34,128 nt of DNA from Cerioporus squamosus (lineage: Eukaryota; Basidiomycota; Agaricomycetes; Polyporales; Polyporaceae): positions 1 to 34,128 of the forward strand of contig JABYQS010000299.1 in the NCBI GenBank assembly GCA_022592435.1. The letters are read 5' to 3'. The notes below the pieces were generated by a model. The model searched no databases, was not told the origin of the DNA, and saw nothing but the letters and a program-made list of their open reading frames with translations. Made by a program: the position numbers and the translations under genes. Positions 10,402-20,255 of this stretch are shown here, piece after piece. Within the stretch, counting starts at the first letter, position 1. Each line of letters begins with the position of its first letter.

Positions 10402-12757
10402 TCACTCATGGTGGTAGGCAGGAGGTGGATGCGAGTCGTGCGAGGACGACGGGGGACGTCCCAGGTACGGGACCTGGAACACAGCAGACTCGGCTCCGTG
10501 CTCGTAGATATCGCGCAGGTGCGCGGTCATCGGGTCCATGAGCGTTCGCAGCGCCGACACGAGCGCGCTCGCGGTCATCTGGAGGCTCCACGCGCCTACG
10601 GCCTTGACGCGCCTGTGGAAATTCGCCTGGGCGACGTGGTACGCCATCGCCTCGTACACCTTCATGGAGATGGCGTCGATGAGGCCGGTCTCCCACATCT
10701 GTCACAGCATCAGCAGGGGAGAAAGACGGCACGCAGTAGCCGAACACGTACCGTCCATGCACCGTCGAAGTCCTCGAGATCCTTGACGACTCGGCACCGA
10801 ATCGGGACCAGCGTTCGGTTGGCATTCATGAACGCCACGATGGGTCGAATGAGCGCATTGTTCACATAGCTCAAGTCGCTCGTGAACAAGGGGACCGCCG
10901 CCTTGAGATCCCGGAAGCGCAGATCAATGTCCACAATGACATGAGGCGTGTCCTCTGTGTCCTCGACATCATCTTGGTCTGACGGCGCGCTGAGCGGCGG
11001 CTTCGCCAGTTCGCGTTGCCCGGGGATGCGATCGTTGCTTGCACTTGCAACGGACGTCAGAGCGTCGGCGAGCTCGTCCAGGATCGTGCTGAACGCGAGC
11101 TCGTCGGAGGGGTCGCGTGGGAATTTAATGTCGAGAACCGCGTCTACCTTGCCGGAGGTGATCCATGAGAAGGGGCCGTCTTGCGTAGTCATGCTCTGCA
11201 GATGGTCGACGTTCAGACCGTCCATCCGGAACCGAGACTGCAGATATGCAACGTCAGTAGCCATGGACGAACGGTAATGAGGGCAGCGCGCTCACCATGC
11301 GACTCCACTTCCCGTCCTTGAGATCCTGGTCCGTGGTCCTGCCGATGCTCTGCGGACGATGCAGGCTGAACAGGCAGTTGTCAAACTGACCGACGACATT
11401 CTCGGCGCGCAGGAAGTCGTAGAACGCCCACTGTTTCCGGAACGTACGTATGTCCGCACGGAAGATGGACGCGGTGTATGGACGAAAGTTTCCAGGCTGG
11501 TAGACCGTGACGAGCACGTCCTCCAACTGGAGAGACTCCAGCTCAAAGTCGCCTGGCTGCGCCTTGTGTCTGAAAGTTGCCGGGTCGAGAGGGTGTTCCG
11601 GATCCCAGGTGACCGAGCGTCGATCTGTGACGTCATGAGAGAGGATATACGGCCGAGCGTGAAAGAGCATACCGAGCACACCGCGCACGCCCTTGATAAC
11701 CGCGTCCTCTACAAGCCCCTTGCCGTCGAACCACCTGGCAAACGAGAGCGTCACGTCGATGGAATCCACAGTCAGGTCGAACATGGAGTAGTTCTGGTCG
11801 TCGTTGGAGTGGTCCTCCGCGTGCCGCTCTTCCTCTTCTCCGATGATTCCATGGTACGAGGGATGATTGCTCAAGTCATATCCCGCCGCGATGGAGTGAT
11901 CATCCGAAGCAGAACCCGTCTTCGGCCGATAGTACCCTTCGGGTCGGCGTGTTATGAACACGTTCTTGAAGGAGATGCGCGAATCCCGCCACTTGGGAAC
12001 GATGGCCGACTCAAATATGATGGTGATCCCGGTCTCCGCTGTAAGGTAATCGCTGAGAGCGCGAGCGATGTATTCTGCAGCGAAACAGATGAGTTTCGCG
12101 CATGAGGGAGTCGAATACGGCGCACCTTGCAAACTCAGGCTGTTTGCTGTTGCGAACACGACAGAGAAGAATGTCGTGCTGGAGCAGAGGCGTTAGCAAT
12201 CGCGGGGTAGAGACACGGGACCGAAACGCTCACGTTCCGACGAAGAGCCACAATGTCTGGCTCATGAGAAACCACGTGAAGAGCGCAGATATCTCGTCCG
12301 CATTGTATCTCCTGAACGAGCGGATGGTGAGCCAGCGAATACGAACACGCAGGCGCTGCCAGAAGCCGTCCGCCGCCCGCAGGAAGTCATCGCGAGTAGG
12401 TCGTTGGAGGTTCGGAAGCGACCTAGCAAGCCTGCGGAAGAAGCGAGGGTAGTTCTCCGGTGCGAGTAGGCTCTCCTTGTGTGGTGGAGGTTCCTCGTCC
12501 TTCTTGGGAGGCTTGTCATTGGGATTGGGCTGGCGGGCCGACTGTCCTTGCCCCTCTTGAAGGAGATAACGACCAGCAGAGAAGGATCGAAAGGCTATAC
12601 GCGCCCTGAAGGTATACGAGAGCACTGGAGGGCGCAGAGTCGTGGAGGTGGAGGCTGAGAGCGGGGTGACACGCTGCTGTCGGAAGAAGGTGCGGATGGT
12701 GGTATAGCGGTCGAGGGCAGCGCCGCGACTCGAATGCTGCAGCAGAAGCCGCTTCAT
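10402..12757 (-). CDS. MDM31: Mdm31/Mdm32 family mitochondrial inner-membrane protein
   Basis: Mdm31 and Mdm32 are yeast inner-membrane proteins needed for mitochondrial shape and nucleoid inheritance, with links to cardiolipin and prohibitin biology. Model (minus): 12757-12234, 12178-12126, 12074-11296, 11237-10752, 10698-10402; 712 residues; introns 51-58 nt. The first ~70 residues are rich in Arg, Ser and Thr with almost no acidic residues, as in a matrix-targeting signal. A Pro/Lys-rich linker follows, then the conserved core: a membrane segment around residues 160-192 (WFLMSQTLWLFVGT, FFSVVFATANSLSLQ), EYIARALSDYLTAETGI, then FESAIVPKWRDSRISFKNVF. Later signatures are FDLTVDSIDVTLSFARWFDG, KGVRGVLGM, and SWITSGKVDAVLDIKFP. 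The C-terminal exon (MWETGLIDAISMKVYEAMAY) ends in a Pro/His-rich tail. I cannot decide between Mdm31 and Mdm32 orthology; the family call is firm. Confidence 0.92.
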
Positions 12758-13090
12758 CGCGGTAGAGGTCGAGCAAAGCAGAGGTATTGGCGATCAAAGC
12801 ATGAGTTGGACGACGGAAGGAGAGGCCGCGTCTGCTCACACGAGCAGACCGCGTTCACGACAACTTCCAAGTTTGCCTCGCCAAATTCCCGGCGCGAAAG
12901 TCGCGCACGTGACTCCCCGCGCGAGATCGCGACGCGGCGTCGACGGTTGTCCACTTCACGTTGCCCGGCGCAGCGGACGCGTCCATGCCACCGATGGGAA
13001 CCCATCAGCCCAGTCTGGTGACGGCGACGCCGCTATCGACGACGTGGACGATGTGCGATTCCCTACAACCCATCTTTGCCCTCGACCACC
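12758..13090. promoter_or_regulatory. Bidirectional promoter region, Mdm31-like / CFA-like
   Basis: The 333 bp between two divergent start codons must hold both 5' UTRs and core promoters. The stretch is GC-rich with several CGCG-containing words (around 12890-12960); no clear TATA box was found. Sharing so short a region suggests possible co-regulation, which is inference. Confidence 0.5.
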
Positions 13091-14689
13091 ATGCCGTCCC
13101 TCACCGACCGCGTCCTCGAAGTCGGTTACGGGCTCCTGGATAAGGTATGCCCTGGCATCTTGCGGACACTGAACATCTTCTGACACGAGTCTCTACAGGG
13201 ATTGGTTCCCGACTTTGTCATAAGACCTACTATACGCGCACTATGTCGACAGAGGTTGCGCGAGATAGATGCAGGATCATTCGAGGCCAACTATAAGGCC
13301 AAGATGGATTGGATCGAGGGCGTCCGGGCGAGGTCCAAGATTGCAGACCTCACCGAGAAGGCGAACGAGCAGCACTATGAGGTATGCCTCCTACTGCAGT
13401 GAAAGTACCAGCTCCCTGCCAAACCCGTCCTCGTCAGGTATCTACGGAGTTCATGCTCTCGTGCTTGGGATCCTGCGCCAAATACTCGTGCTGCCTCTAC
13501 CCGAGCGGAAAGGAGACGCTTGAAGAAGCTGAGGTCCTCATGTTGGAGAGCTACTGCGAGAAGGCGCAGCTGAAGGACGGGCTTGAGATCCTCGATCTCG
13601 GTTGCGGTGCGTCCGCCAGCCTTTCCGACTTCCGTTCGTGGGCCCTCATGTCGTCGCAGGATGGGGCAGCTTGTCGCTCTACCTTGCTCGGAAGTACCCG
13701 GAGTCTAGAATCGTTGGGCTCTCCAATTCAGCCACACAGAAGCAGCATATAGACAGCACCGCCAAAGCTCGCGGGCTGACCAACCTCGAGGTATGTCCTA
13801 CTCACGTCACGAAATAGGGACGAAACACCCACTATATGCACTATATGTCATGGTAGATTATCACCGCAGACGTGAACACCTTCGACTTTGAGGACTCGAA
13901 ATGGTATGTTAACCCGATTCAAGTCTTCCACCTTTGACTCACATAGTCGCCCAAGCTTCGACAGGATCCTCTCTATCGAGGCCAGTACCTAGTCCCACCA
14001 TGTATCTATTCCTCCGCGTCTGACCGTCAGATGCAGATGTTCGAGCACATGAAGAACTACAAGCTCCTGATGGCGAAGGTCGCTTCGTGGCTTCGTCCAA
14101 ACAGTGCCGAGGAGTCTCTCTTCTTCGTGCATATATTCTGCCACAAGACCACTCCTTACCACTTCGTGGAGGACGACGGGTGGATGTCCCAGACGTTCTT
14201 TTCTGGTGCGTTCGTCGTGATGCGACCGCTCACATACATTTGACCAGCAGCGTGTTAGGTGGAACCATGATGTCGCACGACCTCTTAGTGCGCTAACCGT
14301 TCCTTGGACAATCCTGCCCGTTCTGACGTCGTACTACTTTCAACTGTAGCTGTACTTCCAAGACGACCTGACGCACGTGCGGAGCTGGTACATCAGCGGC
14401 AAGCACTACTCGCGCACCTGCGAGGACTGGCTCAAGATCCAGGACGCGAACGCCAAGCTCGGCCTCGCAGAGCTCGAGAAGGATGCCGTCGCGAAGGGGC
14501 TTGACAAGGAGGAGGGCAGGAAGGCGTTCTACAGGTTCCGCGTCTTCTATCTGGCGTGTTCGGAGCTCTTCGCGCTCAATGGAGGCCAGGAGTGAGTGTG
14601 CTCTGTGTTCAGATTTGTATGGTCATTCACGATTCTTGTTGCGTTGCAGGTGGGGCGTGGGTCACTATTTGTTCAAGCGCAAGACGTAG
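13091..14689 (+). CDS. CFA-synthase / coclaurine-N-methyltransferase-like SAM-dependent methyltransferase
   Basis: A class I SAM-dependent methyltransferase of the cyclopropane-fatty-acyl-phospholipid synthase group (also home of plant coclaurine N-methyltransferases). Ten exons: 13091-13144, 13199-13381, 13438-13606, 13660-13790, 13857-13903, 13947-13980, 14037-14205, 14259-14287, 14350-14591, 14650-14689; 365 residues. The SAM motif LDLGCGWGSLSLYLA starts at residue 131; post-motif signatures are RIVGLSNSATQK, FDRILSIE, then MFEHMKNY (207 on). Later come FFVHIFCHKTTPYHF, GGTMMSHDLL, SWYISGKHYSRTCEDWL and the C-terminal GVGHYLFKRK. KYSCCLYPSGKETLEEAE precedes the SAM motif as in the family. 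Intron 6 (13981-14036) begins with GC (GAG|GCCAGT), required to join SIE to MFEHM. Lipid or amine substrate cannot be told from sequence. Confidence 0.88.
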
Positions 14690-14985
14690 ATCGCTGCTTC
14701 CTTCGCCGGGCTAATTGGTGGATATTGTGTAGATTTGTAGTGCTTCCTCAGGAGCAGACTCACTGAGTGTGACGTTGCTACATGATCCCCCTGATGAAGA
14801 TTATGGACGCGCCTCCGGGCTAACGTCATTAGCAACCAACTTACCTGACGATCGACTCGGTCTTTGACCATCAGACGGCGGGGAGCAACATGCGCGTCGT
14901 GTACCCAAATTTGAAAGTCGAGCACGGCATGCTTGCTACATAACAGGGTCAAACCACGCCGCACATCGTCGTGTACTTACGAGGG
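14690..14985. other. Convergent 3' region with a possible extra F-box exon
   Basis: Lies between two convergent genes. On the minus strand about 14937-14845 encodes an open stretch (LDFQIWVHDAHVAPRRLM) that resembles the continuation of long F-box paralogs. It would join the upstream F-box gene if a weak donor (CA|GTGACC, 14989 downward) were used with the TAG acceptor just upstream of this stretch, near 14936. It may equally be a relic of a longer ancestor. Confidence 0.35.
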
Positions 14986-16755
14986 TCACTGATTCCCAGC
15001 CTCCAAAAGGTCGGCACGGACCCTTTCCATGAACGCCACGACCTCGCCCCGAATGGACTTCCATCCTACGAAAAAGATTGAGTGAAGCGTTCGCCAAGAA
15101 CTCGAAGCCGCACGTACCGCGTTGGGTCAACTGGCGAGCTTGTCGGACGGGTGCAAGGGACCTGAGCTCATCGAACATGATTTGGTTCATCGGCCCGTAC
15201 CCTTCGTCCCGCAGTCGCTGGTTCACACTAGCACTGGGTGAGTATCTCCGCTTTGTGCGCAGAGAACGTGACCTACGCTTCCATCCGAGCGTCCTTCATT
15301 GCTTCCAGCTCCGAGGCCCTAAGCTGTTCCTGATCGGCCTCCCATGTCTGCATAGCGGTAGCAAACTGGCAAGGCGTGAGTGCTTGAGTACCCATGTATA
15401 CACAACAAAAAAACGACGGAGCGAGACTACCTGCTTCCTCTTTGTCACGTTCTCGGCTTTTTGTTTGATGAAAGCGTTCCTCTCTACGCCATCAGGGAGA
15501 GCATAGACCTCGCGACGGAACTTCCAGAATTCGGGGGAGTGGTAGAAAGGTCGAGGGACAGTTCCACGACTACGGGCGATGTGTAGTCAGAGAGCAATAA
15601 CTCCAATCAGAGTTCCTACCTGAGGCTAATATGGACCACATTGAGGAAGTCTGCGAACTTGATGCGAGAGTCTCGCTCACAAGTGTCGAGCAGAAGGTAT
15701 ACCTCAATGTGATCCGATAACCTGTTACCGACTTCAAGATCAAGCACAGTGGGATAGAGGCTCATGAGCTCACATGTCTTCTTTGCACTTCTGACAGTGT
15801 CGGGCGAGGAACTCCCACATGACCGTCTTCACGTCAGGTGTTGTGCAACTCTGCAGGTGAGTGAGTCAGTCTTTAGACGCAGGAGAGGCTACGTCAGTGC
15901 TTTGACTTACATGACAATGCGAGAAGAAAACCAGGTTCGCGTATGCGGGTTCGCTGAGGAACGGCGGGCAATCGGGGAGGTACGGCTCAGCCTGGTGTCT
16001 CGCCGCCTTCCATAGCTGTGCGGCGTTGCGGCTCATGAGAAATTCCCGGTACTCCTTCGATGAGCGTGCTATGATGAGGAGTTCGCGTGGATGCATGACG
16101 CTGAATATCTGTTTGGCGGATGTCCACGGTCGTCAGCCTTTGTCATGGGTCGGCGCAATATTCATGGAGAGCATTAATCGCATGTTCGAAAAGCTAGTCA
16201 ACTGCTTCATACATGTGTTCGACGCGTCGAAACGCGAGAAAACGCGTGTATACGCGTGACGTGTACGCGTCGAGGCACAGGCCTGGCAGACGACGATATA
16301 TTGACGCCCGAAGAGGCTTCCTCCCGGTCATCACAATTCAAAAGTGCCTAGCTATCATTGCCCCAGCAGGTCCTCCAGGCTTTCAAGCGCGCGAGGATGT
16401 CGTACTATACCTCTGGCGTTGTCTCGAGGGAAGCAGACCGAATCCTGGTGCAGTGGCCGAGCATCGCGCACAACGGGGACGCGCGATTTCTTCCCCGACC
16501 ATGGGACAAGCAGAGAACGTATGAGCAAGGGCGCACCTCCAGCAATACATCCCAAGGCATGTTGGGGATATCGAGACCTCGACGTCGAGCGCGTGCGTTG
16601 CTACGAGCAGGAGTGCGCGTACTCCGCGACTCCCTCATCTCCGCGGTGAGGGTCGTGGACGCGTTGTCCCGAATCGTGCTACTCTCGTGTCGGATAGGAC
16701 AGGCATCCGCCTGAGCGCGGGCGTGGTTATGCTTGGCTTTCTTGCGCGGAGGCAT
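14986..16755 (-). CDS. F-box protein, intermediate-length paralog
   Basis: Predicted SCF adaptor. Model (minus): 16755-16537, 16108-15911, 15850-15774, 15721-15620, 15569-15431, 15365-15277, 15227-15118, 15065-14986; 337 residues, all junctions in frame. The start MPPRKKAKHNHARAQ matches the long paralog, and the upstream in-frame stretch has no ATG. F-box: DIPNMPWDVLLE, intron, IFSVMHPRELLIIARSSKEY, then LWKAARHQ and LSEPAYANLVFF. The Cys4 motif is HCHSC, then CQKC after 16 residues. Charged helices follow (AMQTWEADQEQLRASELEAMKD), then LRDEGYGPMNQIMFDELRSL and LTQRGWKSIRGEVVAFMERV. The protein stops where the 684-residue paralog continues for about 350 residues. The first intron, 16536-16109, is 428 nt while all others are 49-65 nt, so an unseen exon or an insertion there is possible. 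Confidence 0.74.
16218..16270. promoter_or_regulatory. Cluster of four ACGCGT motifs
   Basis: ACGCGT occurs at 16222-16227, 16242-16247, 16252-16257 and 16265-16270, within 49 bp. The first sits in a perfect 14-bp palindrome, TTCGACGCGTCGAA (16218-16231). ACGCGT is the MluI cell-cycle box bound by MBF (Swi6/Mbp1) in ascomycete yeasts. The cluster lies in the long first intron of the F-box gene. The regulatory reading is inference; a CpG-rich word cluster could arise by chance. Confidence 0.35.
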
Positions 16756-17132
16756 TCGAAGGTGAGCGAATCTCAGAGTATGAGGGGCGACATCGTGAGG
16801 GTTTGCGACAACAGACGCAAATGGGCAGGTGGGCGCTACATACTTGTTCAAGTGCGACCTTCCTGGTCAGTCTCAGGTTCTCCACGGGCGATGACGATCA
16901 TTTGTCACTTCGTATCTACCCTGTCGCTACGAAGTGACTTCCGATGCCCGAGGTAAAGGAGCATTGTGAGTTTGGGTCGTTCGTGAGGCATCCACTGATT
17001 CACTTCCACAGTTCTCGTCAAGACTCTCTTGCGGCGTACCAGCGAGCAACCTTTCCGCTTGCACTGGTTATTTGTCCGCGCCATAATTCACCATCTGGGA
17101 ACAGGAATACCTCCCTACTCTTCTAGCTCATC
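16756..17132. other. Divergent intergenic region
   Basis: About 380 bp between the F-box start (-) and the start of the decaying plus-strand gene. It holds the inverted repeat described at 16904-16938; I see no gene in it. Confidence 0.45.
16904..16938. repeat. Perfect 11-bp inverted repeat
   Basis: GTCACTTCGTA (16904-16914) is matched by its reverse complement TACGAAGTGAC (16928-16938) across a 13-nt loop. It sits about 150 bp upstream of the F-box start and 200 bp upstream of the decaying gene. It could be a dimeric regulator site or a transcript hairpin. Confidence 0.55.
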
Positions 17133-18140
17133 ATGCCTCCGTCAAAGTCGAGAGGCAAAAGGAAAGATTCCGAACCCAGAGCTGACATCGAAGAGCTATC
17201 CCGGCAGAAGGCCAGATACTTCATCATGAATCCACGCCGAAGAAAGCCACTACCTCGCAGCAGGCCCCACTGCTCGAGACAAGGCTATTGCGAGGTTGTA
17301 CCAGAACCCTGAGGTCAAGACCGGTTTCCCCTGCGCCGCCACCTTCGTAGGACCTCAGGACGACCCTGACATGCCTTCCTGAGGGCCGTCGATATCGTGC
17401 TGGATAATCCAGAGAGGACAATTGACCAGTGAGTAGTTTCGTTCCTGACGGTGGCATTCACAACGGGTACTATTCTAAGGCTCTGAGGGCCGCTGACGTG
17501 GGGGATTATAAACGTGTATTTCGACTCCACGCCGCTACCTCTGGCCTTATGGTCTTCAGCGAGCACAAGGTTCGCAAGCCCTTCAAAGACCGCGAAGACT
17601 TGCGCATGCATGTAGCCGTTCGTTCCCGTCAGATGTGAGTTTGTCTCGTGTGTCTGTCGAGAAGCTGCCTACACGATCTCCTGCAGCTATCGTGACTGGA
17701 TGAGTAAGAACTTGCCCACCCCGTCCGACGATGTCAGCCTCACTTGGCAGGCTGCTGCCCAGGAACATCCGACTACTCCCCACCCTTCTCGCATCCCTTC
17801 CACATCGATGCAGCCTATAACCCCTGCCGTCACTGAGAATCTTTTGTCAAAACCCGATGATCTACTCCGGATGAAGTTCCTACACGAGGCGAACACTCCA
17901 GACAAGGATGCCGGGCAGGTTGAGTCGTATGTGAAGAAGCGATCTGGAGATGTGGTGTATAATATCCTGCTCGAGGCATCTGAGGACGCTATCCCTCACG
18001 ACGAGACCGGTATGCGGGTCCTCCTCCCATGTCGTTCTGTAGCCGTCTTTGTGCTGGAACCTCGGTTCATCGGTCATTTGGTACATACATATCCAGATGT
18101 CGTTTTGAAACAACAATGCTCGCGTCGATACGCTGAGTGA
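17133..18140 (+). pseudogene. Decaying gene of unknown function
   Basis: I do not recognise the family. Coding-like blocks occur in different frames. The first is an ATG start with MPPSKSRGKRKDSEPRADIE. The second (from 17260) is ARDKAIARLYQNPEVKTGFP up to GPQDDPDMP, where a missing base turns the frame into TGA (17380-17382) while FLRAVDIVLDNPERTID continues in another frame. A third block (17429-17635) has VPDGGIHNGYYSKALRAADV and DLRMHVAVRSRQ. A well-formed intron (GTGAGT at about 17636 to CTGCAG at about 17687) joins it to YRDWMSKNLPTPSDDVSLTW and a block open to 18140. At least two frame breaks are not explained by introns. The sequence composition still looks coding, so the decay seems recent, unless introns are mis-modelled. 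It ends about 170 bp before the duplication boundary. Confidence 0.5.
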
Positions 18141-18342
18141 GACGAGTATGAGCGTACTTCTGAACGTCTCGGACGGTGTGGTCGGGCGATAGATGCCTTT
18201 CGAGTCCCAGAGGGTTGTTCCGATGAGCAATATGGCATAGTACAGCCTTATCCGACATACATGAGATAAACATCCAAATGTCCCGATAGCAACGGCTTTC
18301 CTCCCTAGTCTATGTGTACAACAGATATCCAACCCTCAGGCC

Positions 18343-20255
18343 TCAGTCGCGATACTTCCTGATCCGCTTGACCATCCAGCTCCCAAAGCCGGACAGGACG
18401 AGCATAAATACGACCCACATGTATCCACCCAGCAGATGCTTCTTCGCCGAGATCGCGAACAGCGAGCTGATCACCGTCGGTCCTACCGCCGCCGCGAGAG
18501 ACTGCGCGAGCTCCGCAAGCCCGTTCGCCGTCCCGAGAGATGCGTGTCCAGGCGTGTGGTCCCTTGTGAGAATCATAATGATTCTGTTGATGGTTACAGA
18601 TGGTTAGTCCAGACCCGTCGGAGAAGACAGTCTGCGACGTACGAAAAGGCGAGACACCCGAGCCTCGACAGGAACAGAGTGAGTGCGATGCTCGCCCACT
18701 CCGCAGCGCTGCCCGACCTGTACTTCTCCTCGTTGAAGCCGTCGACAGGTGTAACAGTAGCCACGGACGCCTGCGCAACCCAAGATGCGAGCGGCATGGA
18801 GAGGAAACACGCCGACCACGCGAGCATGGCGAAGTCGAACACGTTGAGCGTACCGAACCGCCGGAGCAGCACAGGCATGCAAAGCTTCAGAGGGATGGAC
18901 ACGGCTCCCATACTGGACAGGGCGCGGCCAATTTGCGAGGGCTGCACATGGAGGACATATCAGCGTGCTTGGACATGGAAAGATCCGGGGGAGGGAGGAC
19001 GTACAGAGAGCGCGAGTCCACCTTGTTCGAGGGGGCTGTAAGCCATCAGGACAAAACCGCTGGTGAACGCAGAGCCTGCAAAGCCCAGCGCACTGCTGGA
19101 GCCGAAGACTGCCCGGAGTACGGGTATCGAGAGCAGCTCCCTGACGCTATGTGGTTTGACGTCCTCCTCGGGCATGTCGATGATGGCGTCGCTCGACGTG
19201 GCCGCTCCCGCTGGTTCCTCGTCTATGATTGGCAGTTTGTGCCTTCCAGGAAGGGTCTGTGGGTGTAGTTCGGTGATCTGTCTCCTCCGGGACGGACAGC
19301 CCACATACCTCTTCCAGAACAAATACGGACAAGAGCGCAGCGCCCGCAGATAGGAGCGAGGAAATGAGACATGGCAGGAGGTAGGGATACTTCTGCCAGA
19401 GCGGACTAGAGAACACATCTGGCCATCGTTTGGCGGGGTTCTCGAATGTCCCTCCGATCAAGGGGCTGCCAAGTTGTTGTCAGCGTACTCACCACGCAAA
19501 GTACACTCTCTCGGAGGTGTGACTTGTTGGATAAGTAGGAGCTTACCCGATAACGAAGCCTAGGGCGGATATGATATCGTACAGCGGGAATGCAATGGAC
19601 TCGTTGGACTCGTCGCAGAGCTCTCCAACGACCGAGTGGATGGCACCGGTGATGCCGTAGAAGAAGCCAGCTGCGCACGATGTGAGCCTGACAGCAAGCT
19701 CGCTCATCGGAATGTTTACTAACCAAGCATACGGTTGAGGATGAGGCCTGCGAGGGAACCTGATAAGCCAAAGCCAAGCGTGAAGAACGCGGTCACGGCG
19801 GTTCCGAGGAAGATGACGGGTCTCCGACCCCAGCTGTCTGTGCAACCAGAGGCCAATCAGTCTGGAGCGACGGCGTTATAGCCAGGGTCCGGTCGCACCA
19901 GAGAGTCGTCCCCAGACGAACATACTGATAAAGGTCGCCACAGAGGCGACACTATGCTGCGGTGCTCCTAATTCAGCAATCTGCGGTCCGATTCCGCAGC
20001 GACAGTTACTGACCGTACACCGCTGTAGTATCCTGTGTCTGCGCCTTCCGACGCGGCCAGTTTGCCTACCAGGACGTTGTAGTAGGGCATGGATTGGGTG
20101 TGGGCAATAGGCAGGGTGAGCTTGATCGCATAGATGACTGCAAGCTGAAACTTGGGCAGCGGGTTTGGCTTGGCCTTCGCCTTCTTTGCGACAAGAGGTT
20201 CCGTCTCATGGTGCGACCCAGGTCGTACAGAGGTGCTCCGGGAGCGTACGGTCAT
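18343..20255 (-). CDS. MFS transporter, intact copy
   Basis: Major facilitator superfamily (MFS_1 type) plasma- or vacuolar-membrane transporter; this fungal group is often labelled multidrug or ZIFL-like, and the substrate is unknown. Model (minus): 20255-20021, 19967-19899, 19837-19724, 19670-19547, 19465-19309, 19256-19005, 18941-18643, 18583-18343; 496 residues, introns 52-81 nt. A basic cytosolic N-tail (PLVAKKAKAKPNPLPKFQL) precedes helix 1. The MFS A motif is GRLSDSWGRRPV with D102 and R106/R107, split by an intron. Next come FFTLGFGLSGSLAGLILNRM, ALGFVIGPLIGGTFENP (helix 5 region), then VFVLEE at the end of helix 6 and a cytosolic loop with DEEPAGAATSSD. The C-terminal half runs through GFAGSAFTSGFVLMAYSPLE to GGYMWVVFMLVLSGFGSWMV and a basic tail, RKYRD. 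About 12 hydrophobic segments are seen. Confidence 0.9.

Noticed and set aside
11359..12105. 248-codon plus-strand open frame
   Set aside because: It lies wholly antisense to the main Mdm31-like exon, whose minus-strand protein is clearly recognisable; this is a shadow frame of GC-rich coding DNA.
13607..13752. Open frame reading through the intron after the SAM motif
   Set aside because: Removing 13607-13659 gives the exact LDLGCGWGSLSLYLA motif; the read-through frame destroys it.
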